Positions 6,418-13,660 of a DNA stretch of 15,185 bases are shown here, piece by piece. Each line of letters begins with the position of its first letter. The first letter of the stretch is position 1. A program made the translations under genes and the position numbers. The DNA is from UBA4655 sp964585575 (GTDB lineage: Bacteria; Planctomycetota; Planctomycetia; Pirellulales; UBA1268), in NCBI GenBank assembly GCA_964585575.1, contig CAZPEM010000078.1:1-15185 (forward strand). The letters run 5' to 3'. The notes below the pieces were generated by a model. It had not been told where the DNA came from, did no database searches, and was given only the letters and a program-made list of their open reading frames with translations.

Positions 6418-9000
6418 TCACGGCGAGAACAGCGGCAGCTGGTCGTCGTCGGAGGTCGGCTGCGGCTTCGGCTTCCGCGCGGCAGGCCGCGGCGGCGGAT
6501 CGGCCTCGAAGCTCGCGAGCAGGCCGGTCGCGCGGTCGATGACCGCGGGAGGGACGCCGGCGAGCTTTGCGACATGGATGCCCCAACTGCGGTCGGCGGC
6601 GCCCGTCGCCACGCGGTGGAGGAAGACGAGCGAGTCGCCATGCCGCTCGACGAGCACCTGCACGTTTCGCACGCCCGGCAGCCGCTCGAGCGCCGCAAGC
6701 TGCAGGTAGTGCGTCGCGAAGAGCGTGCGGCAGCCGAGGTTGTCGTGGATGTGCTCGACGACGGCCTGGGCGATCGCGAGACCGTCGAAGGTGCTCGTGC
6801 CCCGGCCGACCTCGTCGAGGATCACGAGGCTTCGCGACGTGGCCCGGTTGAGGATCCGCGCGGCCTGCGACATCTCGACGAGGAACGTGCTCGAGCCGCG
6901 GGCGAGATCGTCGCCGGCCCCGATCCGGGCGAAGAGCCTGTCCACGATGCCGATCCGCGCCCGCTTCGCCGGCACCCAGCTGCCCGCCTGGGCCATCACG
7001 GCCGCGATCGCCGCCTGCCGGATGAACGTGCTCTTGCCTCCCATGTTGGGCCCGGTCACGAGCAGCAGTTGCGGCGAATCGGGGGTGTCGGCGGCAAGTT
7101 CGAGATCGTTGGGGACGAGCTGCCCCGCGGGCAGGAGCTCCTCGAGCACCGGGTGGCGGCCGTCCTCGAGCAAGAGCTCCTTCCGCTCGGTGATCTCCGG
7201 CCGGCACCACCCGCGGCTCCTCGCGACCTCCGCGAGCGAAACGAGCACGTCGAGCGTGGCGAGCACGTCCGCGACGCGGTCGAGCCGCTTGTGCTCTGCG
7301 GCGACGAACGATCGGAGCCCCTCGAAGAGCTCCGCCTCGCGGCGGACCGCCTCCTCTTCGCTGCCGAGCACCTGCCGCTGCCGCTCCTCGAGTTCGCTCG
7401 TCGTGTACCGCTCGGCGTTCTTCACCGTCTGCTTCCGGACGTAGTCGGGAGGCACCCGATCGGCGTGGGCGCGGCCGACCTCGAGGAAGAACCCGAACAC
7501 GCGGTTGAACCCGACCTTGAGCGACGCGATGCCGGTCCGCTCGATCTGCTCCGCCTGGTAGCGGGCGATCCACTCCTTGCCGCCGCTGGCCATCTCCCGC
7601 AGTTCGTCGAGCCGTGGGTCGAAGCCCGCCCGGACGTATCCTCCCTCGCGGGTGTGAGGCGGGCAGCCCGTTCCTCCGCGGAGTGAGCCGTCGAGCATCG
7701 CGTCGATCCGCTCCGCGATGTCGCGGCAGGGATCGAGCCGTTGCCGAAGCGAGGCCAGGAGCCCCGCGTCGTCGTCGCGCAGTCGCTGCGGCGCGAGCAG
7801 ATCGAGGATCTGCGGGAGGCTGGCGGTGACCCTGCCGATCCGCTCGAGATCGCGGGGGCCGGCCCGGCCCGACACGATGCGGCCGGTGATCCGCTCCATG
7901 TCACCGATGCCGGCGAGCGCCGCCGCAAGCGACTCGGCGACGGCGGGCTGCCGCACGAACGCCCCCACCGCGTCGAGCCGGTCGACGATCCGGGCGGCGT
8001 CCACCAGAGGCGCGATGATCCAGCGGGAAAGCAATCTCGCGCCCATCGGCGATCGCGTCCGGTCGAGGACGCCCAGGAGCGACCCATCTCGGCGTCCCTC
8101 GCCGGAGGTGCGGAGCAGCTCGAGTCCGCGGCGGGTCGATTCGTCGATCTCCATCGCGTGGCTCGACCTCCACGGGTGGAACGAGCCGAGCCGCGACACC
8201 GCCGCGGGCTCGTTCTCCTCGAGGTAGAGCACGACGCCACCGGCCGCTGCGAGCGCCGGCAGGTCTCGGGGGAGCTCGAAGCCGAGTCCCTCGGTCGATG
8301 TTCCCTGGATCGCCCGGCCGAGCGCCTCCTGCGAGTCGCGATCGGAGAACCACCAGTCGGGCCGCGCGGTCACCGCGGCGCGGCAGCCCGAGGCCCGCAC
8401 CAGCTCGGCGACCGCCGTCCGGTCGCTCTCGGCGCAGAGGCACTCGGCGGGATCGAGCCGCATGAGAAACTCGGCGATCTGCCCGGCAGGATCGGGTCCA
8501 TCGACCGTGGCCGCCTCCATCCGTCCGGCGGCGACGTCGATCCAGGCGATGCCCGCGGAATCGGCGTGCTTGACCGCCGCGGACCGCACGGCGGCCTGCA
8601 TGGGCTGCCGAGCCGGTCGCACCGCTACGAGGAAGTTCATCCGTTGCGGTTCGAGCAGCGCCTCGTCGGCGGCAAGCCCCGGCGTGATGATCCGCGTCAC
8701 CTCTCGCCGCAGCAGCCCCTTGGTCGTCTTCGGGTCGTCGATCTGCTCGCAGATGGCCACGTGCCGTCCGGCGGCGACGAGCTTCACGAGCTGGTTGTCG
8801 AGCTGGTGGAATGGGAAGCCGGCCATCGGCAGCGCGTCGGGGCCCTTGTCGCGGCTGGTGAGAGTCAGGTCGAGCAGTTCCGCCGCCTCGCGGGCGTCGT
8901 CGCCGAAAAGCTCGTAGAAGTCTCCCATGCGGAAGAGCACGAGCGCTCCCGGGCAACGGGCCTTGGCCGCTTCGAACTGCTGCATCATCGGCGATGGCAT
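6418..9000 (-). CDS. mutS: DNA mismatch repair protein MutS
   Basis: MutS binds mismatches and small loops as a dimer and, with ATP, starts mismatch repair through MutL. The 860-residue protein has every hallmark. The N-terminal PMMQQFEAAKA is followed by GDFYELF with the mismatch-probing Phe28-x-Glu30. Then come the connector and lever domains, the clamp (about 450-560), Walker A GPNMGGKST (650-658), Walker B ILDE (727-730) with GRGTSTFDG after it, FATHY, and the dimer motif GAADRSWGIHVAKLAG (800-815). The tail ends in QLPLF (854-858), which fits the consensus for binding the replication sliding clamp. A stretch with GGTGCPPHT (442-450) slightly enlarges the segment before the clamp domain. 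The ATG at 9000 gives the standard start; no clear ribosome-binding site precedes it, and an extended -10 lies just upstream. It is transcribed away from the SRP RNA gene. Confidence 0.97.
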   Translation of the reverse strand: MPSPMMQQFEAAKARCPGALVLFRMGDFYELFGDDAREAAELLDLTLTSRDKGPDALPMAGFPFHQLDNQLVKLVAAGRHVAICEQIDDPKTTKGLLRREVTRIITPGLAADEALLEPQRMNFLVAVRPARQPMQAAVRSAAVKHADSAGIAWIDVAAGRMEAATVDGPDPAGQIAEFLMRLDPAECLCAESDRTAVAELVRASGCRAAVTARPDWWFSDRDSQEALGRAIQGTSTEGLGFELPRDLPALAAAGGVVLYLEENEPAAVSRLGSFHPWRSSHAMEIDESTRRGLELLRTSGEGRRDGSLLGVLDRTRSPMGARLLSRWIIAPLVDAARIVDRLDAVGAFVRQPAVAESLAAALAGIGDMERITGRIVSGRAGPRDLERIGRVTASLPQILDLLAPQRLRDDDAGLLASLRQRLDPCRDIAERIDAMLDGSLRGGTGCPPHTREGGYVRAGFDPRLDELREMASGGKEWIARYQAEQIERTGIASLKVGFNRVFGFFLEVGRAHADRVPPDYVRKQTVKNAERYTTSELEERQRQVLGSEEEAVRREAELFEGLRSFVAAEHKRLDRVADVLATLDVLVSLAEVARSRGWCRPEITERKELLLEDGRHPVLEELLPAGQLVPNDLELAADTPDSPQLLLVTGPNMGGKSTFIRQAAIAAVMAQAGSWVPAKRARIGIVDRLFARIGAGDDLARGSSTFLVEMSQAARILNRATSRSLVILDEVGRGTSTFDGLAIAQAVVEHIHDNLGCRTLFATHYLQLAALERLPGVRNVQVLVERHGDSLVFLHRVATGAADRSWGIHVAKLAGVPPAVIDRATGLLASFEADPPPRPAARKPKPQPTSDDDQLPLFSP

Positions 9001-9009
9001 GGTTGACGG

Positions 9010-9018
9010 AATGTAGCA
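9010..9018 (-). promoter_or_regulatory. Extended -10 element of mutS
   Basis: On the minus strand TGC (9018-9016) directly precedes TACATT (9015-9010), an extended -10 form. No -35 match is seen at the expected distance. The start of transcription would be about 9003, only a few bases from ATG 9000, so the message would have almost no leader, in keeping with the missing ribosome-binding site. Confidence 0.35.
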
Positions 9019-9052
9019 AGGCCCCCGAAACGGCGCGTAGCACCGCGGGCCT

Positions 9053-9081
9053 TTGACCGCGGTTCCCGTCGGGCGTACAAC
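9053..9081 (+). promoter_or_regulatory. Sigma-70 promoter for SRP RNA and probably dnaX
   Basis: TTGACC (9053-9058, 5 of 6) and TACAAC (9076-9081, 4 of 6) are separated by the ideal 17 bases. Transcription would start near 9088, about 40 bases before the predicted SRP RNA stem, implying 5' trimming. There is no terminator between the SRP RNA and dnaX, so a shared transcript is likely. Confidence 0.5.
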
Positions 9082-9129
9082 TCCCGGAGAGCCGCCGGGC
9101 TCCGCGGTCGCCTCCGGGCGGCCCTGGCC

Positions 9130-9239
9130 GGTCGCCGATGAGAGGCCCCTGCGATGGGGATCTGTGAATCTGGTCAGGGCTTAACCGCAGCAGCCATAAG
9201 CAGGCGTCCCTTTGTGCGGTGGGCCTCTCATCGGCGGCC
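9130..9239 (+). ncRNA. ffs: Signal recognition particle RNA (small bacterial type, 4.5S)
   Basis: The SRP RNA binds Ffh and guides nascent membrane and secreted proteins to FtsY. The conserved Ffh-binding core is present: GAATCTGGTCAGG (from about 9166) and AGCAGCCATAAGCAG (9189-9203), which form the symmetrical and asymmetrical internal loops of helix 8. A 19-bp end stem closes the molecule: 9130-9148 pairs with 9221-9239 with a single G-U wobble. The apical tip reads GC-UUAACC-GC instead of the common GGAA tetraloop. It contains UAAC, which fits the alternative URRC class of SRP loops. The length of about 110 nt fits the small form without an Alu domain. Its place directly upstream of dnaX is the classical bacterial order. 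The longest dnaX-frame ORF starts inside this RNA, but that is not the true start. Confidence 0.9.
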
Positions 9240-9295
9240 GTTCATCATGGCGCTCCAGCCGCGAGTCTTCGTCACGTGCCCCGGGTGTCCCACGG

Positions 9296-11131
9296 ATGAC
9301 CGCCCCACAAACCCCGCCTGATGCCGATCGCTCCGACTCCGAACGGACCGCAACGGTCGGGCAGGGGGCGGCAGCCGAGGCGTATCGCGTCGTGGCGAGG
9401 CGGTATCGGCCGCAGCGGTTCGACGAACTCGTCGGTCAGGAGCACGTGGCCCGCGGGCTCTCCGGCGCCATCGCCGCGGGCCGCGTCGGGCATGCGTATC
9501 TCTTCACCGGCGCCCGCGGCGTCGGGAAGACGAGCGCGGCGAGGATCTTCGCGAAGGCGCTCGAATGCGAGCGGGGACCTGCGGCGGAGCCATGCAATGC
9601 CTGCGACGTCTGTCACGCGATCTCCGCGGGCCAGGACGTCGACGTGATCGAGATCGACGCGGCGAGCAACCGCGGCATCGACGAGATTCGGCAGCTGCGG
9701 CAGAACGTCGCCGTGCGGCCGGCGCGGGGCCGCTTCAAGATCTACATCGTGGACGAGGTCCACATGCTCACCCGCGAGGCCTTCAACGCGCTCTTGAAGA
9801 CGCTCGAGGAGCCGCCGACGCACGTCAAGTTCGTGCTCTGCACGACCGAGCCGGAAAAGCTGCCGATCACGATCCTCTCGCGGTGTCAGCGGTTCGACTT
9901 CCTCACGGTGGATGACGACGCGATCGAGCGGCGGTTGTCGCAGATCGCCGAGGCGGAGCGGGTCGCCGTCGAGGACGGGGCGCTCCGGCTCATCGCCAGG
10001 CGGGCCGCGGGCAGCATGCGCGACAGTCAGTCGCTTCTCGAGCAACTGCTCGGGTGCGCGGTCCCTCCGGACGCCGCAACGGGGGGCTCGCCCACGATCA
10101 CCGTCGCCCAGGTGCACGGCATCCTCGGCACCGGCCGCGATGAGAGCATCGGCCGGCTCGTCGCCGCGATCGCCTCACGCGATCCGGCGGCGGGGATCGC
10201 CGCGCTCGACGAGGCGATCGCCTCCGGCGCCGATCCGGGAGGCGTGCTCGAGCAGGTGCTCGCGGCGTTTCGCGACAGCCTTCTCGCCAGCGTCGGCGTC
10301 GAGGGCCGACTGCTGCGGCAGGGACATCCCGGCGGCGTCGATCTCGCGAAGCTCGGCCGCTCGCTCGGCACCGAGACGATCCTGGCGATGCTCCAGATTC
10401 TCGACCACGCGCTATCGCGGATGCGTTCGAGCCTGCACGGCACGGCGATCGCCGAAATGGCGGTCGTGAGGCTGTCGCGGCTCGAGGATCTCGATGCGAT
10501 CGCGGTGGCGGTGGAGCGGGTCGCCGCGGCCGCGGCTCTCGAGCCGCCGCGGGAGCAAAAAAAAAAGAATCCTCTGATCCCGGCCGCCGCCGCTAGCGAG
10601 CCAGCGACGGCCCCGGTGGTCGTCGAGCCGGCGCGGAATCCGGCCGTGGATGTGGGCCCGACGGCCTCCGGGCCTGTCGATCCCGCGCCGTCGCAGCCGG
10701 TGGTCGTCACCAACGATCCGGTCGAGGCGTGGCGGGCCGCCACCGCGGCGCTCGGCGGACTCGCCGGCGACTTCGCCGCCACGGCCACCGTCGTGCGGTG
10801 GAACGAAGACGAGCTCGAGGTCGCGATCCCCGCTTCCGCCGCCGCGGCCCATTCCTTCCTCGCGCGGCCCGAAGTGGCCTCCGGGATCGGTGAGGCCCTC
10901 CGCGGCATCGTCGGGAGGCAGGTGCGTTACCGGCTCGCCCCGGTGGCCGATCCGGTCGAATCGGCACCGGTCGAGCGAAAGCCGCGGACGCAGTTCTCCC
11001 AGTCGGCGTTGATTCGCGAAGCGATGGACCACCCGCTCGTGGCCCATGCACGCACGCTCTTCGACGCCACCGTCCGGCGGGTCGAGCCCGCGGCGCCGGT
11101 TTCCGACGACGGCGACCCGGCGCCGGCCTAG
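9296..11131 (+). CDS. dnaX: DNA polymerase III subunit tau (and probably gamma)
   Basis: DnaX is the ATPase of the clamp loader and, in the tau form, ties the loader to polymerase and helicase. From ATG 9296 the product has 611 residues. The frame is open from 9212, but that start lies within the SRP RNA and adds 28 residues of no known kind. The N-terminal part is strongly conserved: YRVVARRYRPQRFDELVGQEHV, Walker A GARGVGKTS (72-80), a zinc site with Cys91, Cys100, Cys103 and Cys106, EIDAASNRGIDEIRQL, Walker B IYIVDEVHML with Asp153, and ILSRCQRFDF with the Arg finger. Domain III ends near residue 395, followed by an Ala/Pro-rich linker and a C-terminal domain (about 475-600) needed only in tau. 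A run of ten A at codons 421-424 is a likely slippage site giving a product of about 433 residues. The ribosome-binding site is weak. Confidence 0.96.
   Translation: MTAPQTPPDADRSDSERTATVGQGAAAEAYRVVARRYRPQRFDELVGQEHVARGLSGAIAAGRVGHAYLFTGARGVGKTSAARIFAKALECERGPAAEPCNACDVCHAISAGQDVDVIEIDAASNRGIDEIRQLRQNVAVRPARGRFKIYIVDEVHMLTREAFNALLKTLEEPPTHVKFVLCTTEPEKLPITILSRCQRFDFLTVDDDAIERRLSQIAEAERVAVEDGALRLIARRAAGSMRDSQSLLEQLLGCAVPPDAATGGSPTITVAQVHGILGTGRDESIGRLVAAIASRDPAAGIAALDEAIASGADPGGVLEQVLAAFRDSLLASVGVEGRLLRQGHPGGVDLAKLGRSLGTETILAMLQILDHALSRMRSSLHGTAIAEMAVVRLSRLEDLDAIAVAVERVAAAAALEPPREQKKKNPLIPAAAASEPATAPVVVEPARNPAVDVGPTASGPVDPAPSQPVVVTNDPVEAWRAATAALGGLAGDFAATATVVRWNEDELEVAIPASAAAAHSFLARPEVASGIGEALRGIVGRQVRYRLAPVADPVESAPVERKPRTQFSQSALIREAMDHPLVAHARTLFDATVRRVEPAAPVSDDGDPAPA
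10551..10612 (+). promoter_or_regulatory. Candidate dnaX frameshift or slippage site
   Basis: Ten A (10557-10566) are followed by G. In the reading frame this is CAA AAA AAA AAG, so it includes the heptamer A AAA AAG in the same register as the programmed -1 site of E. coli dnaX. A Shine-Dalgarno-like GGGAG lies just before it (10551-10555). A GC-rich imperfect stem (GGCCG...CGCT with AGCG-A-CGGCC, 10582-10612) lies after it. In the -1 frame nine codons are read before TAG at 10594-10596, for a 433-residue product. In the +1 frame TGA comes at 10575-10577. Elsewhere in dnaX the Lys codons I checked are all AAG, so the AAA AAA pair stands out. Confidence 0.7.
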
Positions 11132-11137
11132 CTGACT

Positions 11138-11252
11138 GTGGAAAAAGTCCATCCATGAACTTTTTCCAGTTGCAAAACTTCGTTTTGTACGGGAGCTGCG
11201 CTCCCGGGGTCTCCTCCACGAGACCCAGCAGGACGCTTTTCCACGGCCTGCT
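11138..11252 (+). repeat. Cluster of perfect hairpins between dnaX and recR
   Basis: Five perfect inverted repeats stand in a row. They are TGGAAAAAGT/ACTTTTTCCA (11139-11148 with 11159-11168), CAAAAC/GTTTTG (11173-11178 with 11182-11187), GGGAGC/GCTCCC (11191-11196 with 11200-11205), GGGTCTC/GAGACCC (11207-11213 with 11220-11226) and AGCAGG/CCTGCT (11227-11232 with 11247-11252). GTGGAAAA at 11138-11145 can instead pair with TTTTCCAC at 11237-11244, enclosing the inner hairpins in a closed multi-branch fold. It begins 6 bp after the dnaX stop. It could end dnaX transcription, be an RNA with two alternative folds, or be a copy of a mobile palindromic repeat. Confidence 0.65.
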
Positions 11253-11293
11253 AGTCGTCGGATAGCCGGAAAAGCCCGGCTTTCGAGCGGGGC

Positions 11294-11302
11294 TGTTACA
11301 CT
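11294..11302 (+). promoter_or_regulatory. Extended -10 promoter element of recR
   Basis: TGT precedes TACACT (11297-11302), an extended -10 form without a clear -35. Transcription would start near 11309, giving a leader of about 22 bases that includes the strong ribosome-binding site GGAGGAG. It lies downstream of the hairpin cluster, so recR may be transcribed independently of dnaX. Confidence 0.35.
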
Positions 11303-11330
11303 GCCTCTGGAACGTCGGAGGAGCAGTGTG

Positions 11331-11930
11331 ATGGCAGAGCAGAAGGCCGCGATTCCGCGGCTCATCGATCAGTTCGCCCGCCTTCCGGGCATCGGCCGGA
11401 AGTCCGCCGAGCGGCTCGCCTACCATGTGCTGAGGCTGCCGGCCGAGGAGGCCTACGCCTTGGCCGATGCCGTCCGAGGTGTCAAGGACAAGCTCCATCC
11501 CTGCCGATCGTGCTTCAACCTCTGCGAAGAGGAGGAGTGCGGCATTTGCCGCGATCCGAGACGCGATCGCGGCGTGCTGTGCGTCGTGGAGCAGGTGCGG
11601 GATCTGCTCGCCCTTGAGGAGACGGGCACCTACCGAGGCCTCTACCACGTGCTCCAGGGTAGGCTCGCCCCGCTCGACGGGATCGGGCTTGAGAAGCTCA
11701 CGATGCGGCAGCTGGGGGGGCGGGTGAAGCAGGGAGGGTTCCGGGAGGTGATTCTCGCGACGAGCCCGAACGTCGAAGGGGATGCCACGGCGCTCGCCGT
11801 GGCGGAGGCGCTCCGCGGGATGCCGGTCGAGATTACGCGTCTTGCGCGGGGCCTCACGGCCGGCAGTTCGTTCGAACAGGCCAACCGCGACATGATCGCC
11901 GACGCCCTGTCGGGCCGCCGCAGGCTCTGA
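11331..11930 (+). CDS. recR: Recombination mediator protein RecR
   Basis: RecR acts with RecO (and RecF) to load RecA on single-stranded DNA coated with SSB, at gaps and stalled forks. The 199-residue protein has the normal length and full domain order. A helix-hairpin-helix region comes first (RLPGIGRKSAERLAYHVL, 17-34), then a zinc finger with Cys58, Cys61, Cys70 and Cys73. The Toprim domain starts at GVLCVVEQVRDLLALE (81-96) and includes TYRGLYHVLQGRLAPLDGIG. ILATSPNVEGDATA and ITRLARGL then follow. The C-terminal tail (AGSSFEQANRDMIADALSGRRRL) is less like the usual GGDLEYADEVTL ending. ATG 11331 is chosen because GGAGGAG lies 7 bases upstream; a GTG codon directly before it would be too close. 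The ybaB gene commonly located between dnaX and recR is absent here. Confidence 0.96.
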   Translation: MAEQKAAIPRLIDQFARLPGIGRKSAERLAYHVLRLPAEEAYALADAVRGVKDKLHPCRSCFNLCEEEECGICRDPRRDRGVLCVVEQVRDLLALEETGTYRGLYHVLQGRLAPLDGIGLEKLTMRQLGGRVKQGGFREVILATSPNVEGDATALAVAEALRGMPVEITRLARGLTAGSSFEQANRDMIADALSGRRRL

Positions 11931-12056
11931 TGGGAAGCCTGCACGCCGCAGGAGACGGCAGGACGCCCGCAGCGGAAGCGACGAGATCCGCGCTACGGCG
12001 ATAGGAATGTTCGGAGTGTGAGGGCGAGCAGGAAACGGGCCCTTCCCGGCGGCCTG

Positions 12057-12065
12057 TGATAGACT
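12057..12065 (+). promoter_or_regulatory. Possible extended -10 element upstream of rpoN
   Basis: TGA followed by TAGACT (12060-12065) resembles an extended -10, with no -35. It would give a leader of about 50 bases containing a small hairpin, CGGCC-AGTC-GGCCG (12075-12088). Weak evidence, but it is the same promoter form as seen before recR, mutS and moaC. Confidence 0.25.
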
Positions 12066-12123
12066 TCGATGGTCCGGCCAGTCGGCCGTTGGAACGACTC
12101 TCGAAGCAGGTTGGAACCCAGCG

Positions 12124-13641
12124 ATGCGGATGTCTTTCGGGCAGGAAATGCGGATGGCGCAGAAGCAGCTGCTTGCGCCGCGCATGATCCAGTCGATGGA
12201 GATTCTGCAGCTGCCGCTCATGGCCCTCGAGGAGCGGATCGAGCAGGAGATCCAGAACAACGAAACGCTCGAGGTCGAGGAGCCTGAGGGGCAGGAGGCC
12301 GCGGCTGCCGGCGAGCCGCAGGTCGTCTCATCGATCGGCCCCGACGAGAAGCCGCTCGTGGTCGATCAGGAGCACGCGAACCAGGCCGACTTCGAGCGGT
12401 CGTATGACTGGTCCTCCGAGTATCCCGACACCGACGAGGATCGATTCAGGCCGTCCGCTTCGCGGATCGAGGAGTCGTCCGACCGGTACCTCGACGAGAT
12501 GGCCAACATGCAGGAGCGGCCGGAGACGCTCTCCAATCACCTGCACGACCAGCTGTCGCTCTACGACCTCACCGAGGCGGAGCGGCAGGCCGCCGACAAG
12601 ATCATCTACAACCTCGATGCCAACGGCTACCTGCCGATGCCGCTCGAGGAACTCGTCGATCCGGACGGCCCTGTGAACCAGCTCGAATCGCTGCGGAAGG
12701 CGATTTCGATCGTGCAGAGCATGGAGCCGGCGGGAGTCGGGGCAAAGGACCTCCGAGAGTGCCTGCTTTTGCAGGTGCGGCCCGACACCCCGGACGGCCC
12801 CAAGCTGCGCCGGCTCATCAGCGACCACCTCGAGGACCTCGCTGCGAACCGGCTGCCGCTCATCGAGCGGAAGACCGGGTTCACCCTCGAACAGATCGAG
12901 GAGCTGCGGGAGCAGCTCCACTCGCTCCAGCCGAAGCCCGGGGCCGTGTACACGACGTCGTTCGTGCCGGTGGTCAAGCCCGACGCCTTCGTCGAGCCGG
13001 CCGCCGACGGCACCTGGAAGGTGCGACTCGACGACGTCGACCTGCCGAACCTCCGTATCAGCCCCTACTACCGCGAGCTGCTCTCCTCTCCCGATACCGA
13101 TCCCGCCACGCGGGAGTACATCAAGCGGAAGATCAACGCGGCACAGTGGCTCATCGAATCGATCGAACAGCGTCGCAGCACGCTCCTGAAGACGGCGCAG
13201 GCGATCGTCGATCACCAGACCCGGTTCTTGGCGGAGGGGCCGGAGGCGATCGAGCCCTTGAAGATGCAGCAGATCGCCGACCGCATTGGAATGCACGTGA
13301 CGACCGTCAGCCGCGCCGTCGATGACAAGTGGATCCAGACGCCCCGGGGCCTCCAGCCGCTCCGCCGGTTTTTCGTCGGGGGCACGGTGAGCGCCGATGG
13401 CGACGAGGTCGCCTGGGACGCCGTCCGGCTCAAGCTGCAGGAGATCATCGATGCGGAGCCGAAGGACGACCCCTACAGTGACGATGAGCTCGTCGAACAG
13501 CTATCGAAGCAGGGCATCACCGTCGCCAGGCGCACGGTCACGAAGTATCGCAAGGCGATGAACATTGCCAGCTCGCGACAGCGGCGGGATTGGAAGCTCG
13601 CCCGTGGGGGAGCGACTCGCCCCGAAGCCCGCCCCGAGTAG
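12124..13641 (+). CDS. rpoN: RNA polymerase sigma-54 factor RpoN
   Basis: Sigma-54 directs RNA polymerase to -24/-12 promoters, opened only by AAA+ enhancer-binding proteins. The 505-residue protein shows the expected parts. Region I (1-50) is rich in Gln and Leu, with QKQLLAPRMIQSMEILQLPL, the activator-contact region. An acidic linker follows (about 51-125). The core-binding domain comes next, with ERQAADKIIYNLDANGYL and SMEPAGVGAKDLRECLLLQ. A helix-turn-helix reads MQQIADRIGMHVTTVSRAV (381-399). The RpoN box ARRTVTKYRK lies at 468-477, where the consensus is ARRTVAKYRE; it reads the -24 element. The C-terminal tail is about 28 residues longer than the box and is basic. No good ribosome-binding site precedes ATG 12124, but region I begins directly after it, so the start is well supported. 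The usual neighbours in proteobacteria (lptB, hpf, ptsN) are absent; nrdR follows after 19 bp. Confidence 0.96.
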   Translation: MRMSFGQEMRMAQKQLLAPRMIQSMEILQLPLMALEERIEQEIQNNETLEVEEPEGQEAAAAGEPQVVSSIGPDEKPLVVDQEHANQADFERSYDWSSEYPDTDEDRFRPSASRIEESSDRYLDEMANMQERPETLSNHLHDQLSLYDLTEAERQAADKIIYNLDANGYLPMPLEELVDPDGPVNQLESLRKAISIVQSMEPAGVGAKDLRECLLLQVRPDTPDGPKLRRLISDHLEDLAANRLPLIERKTGFTLEQIEELREQLHSLQPKPGAVYTTSFVPVVKPDAFVEPAADGTWKVRLDDVDLPNLRISPYYRELLSSPDTDPATREYIKRKINAAQWLIESIEQRRSTLLKTAQAIVDHQTRFLAEGPEAIEPLKMQQIADRIGMHVTTVSRAVDDKWIQTPRGLQPLRRFFVGGTVSADGDEVAWDAVRLKLQEIIDAEPKDDPYSDDELVEQLSKQGITVARRTVTKYRKAMNIASSRQRRDWKLARGGATRPEARPE

Positions 13642-13660
13642 ACGAAACGGAGTTCGCACC

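Noticed and set aside
7741..9006. 421-codon and other long plus-strand frames opposite mutS
   Set aside because: mutS is complete on the minus strand with all conserved motifs, so these frames are codon-bias artefacts.
9212..9295. Extended N-terminus of dnaX starting at a GTG at 9212
   Set aside because: It lies inside the SRP RNA stem and the added 28 residues have no match to DnaX; ATG 9296 is the sensible start.
13565..13660. Extended N-terminus of nrdR within the end of rpoN
   Set aside because: NrdR proteins begin with MxCPxC; ATG 13661 gives exactly this, with GGAG at the right distance.
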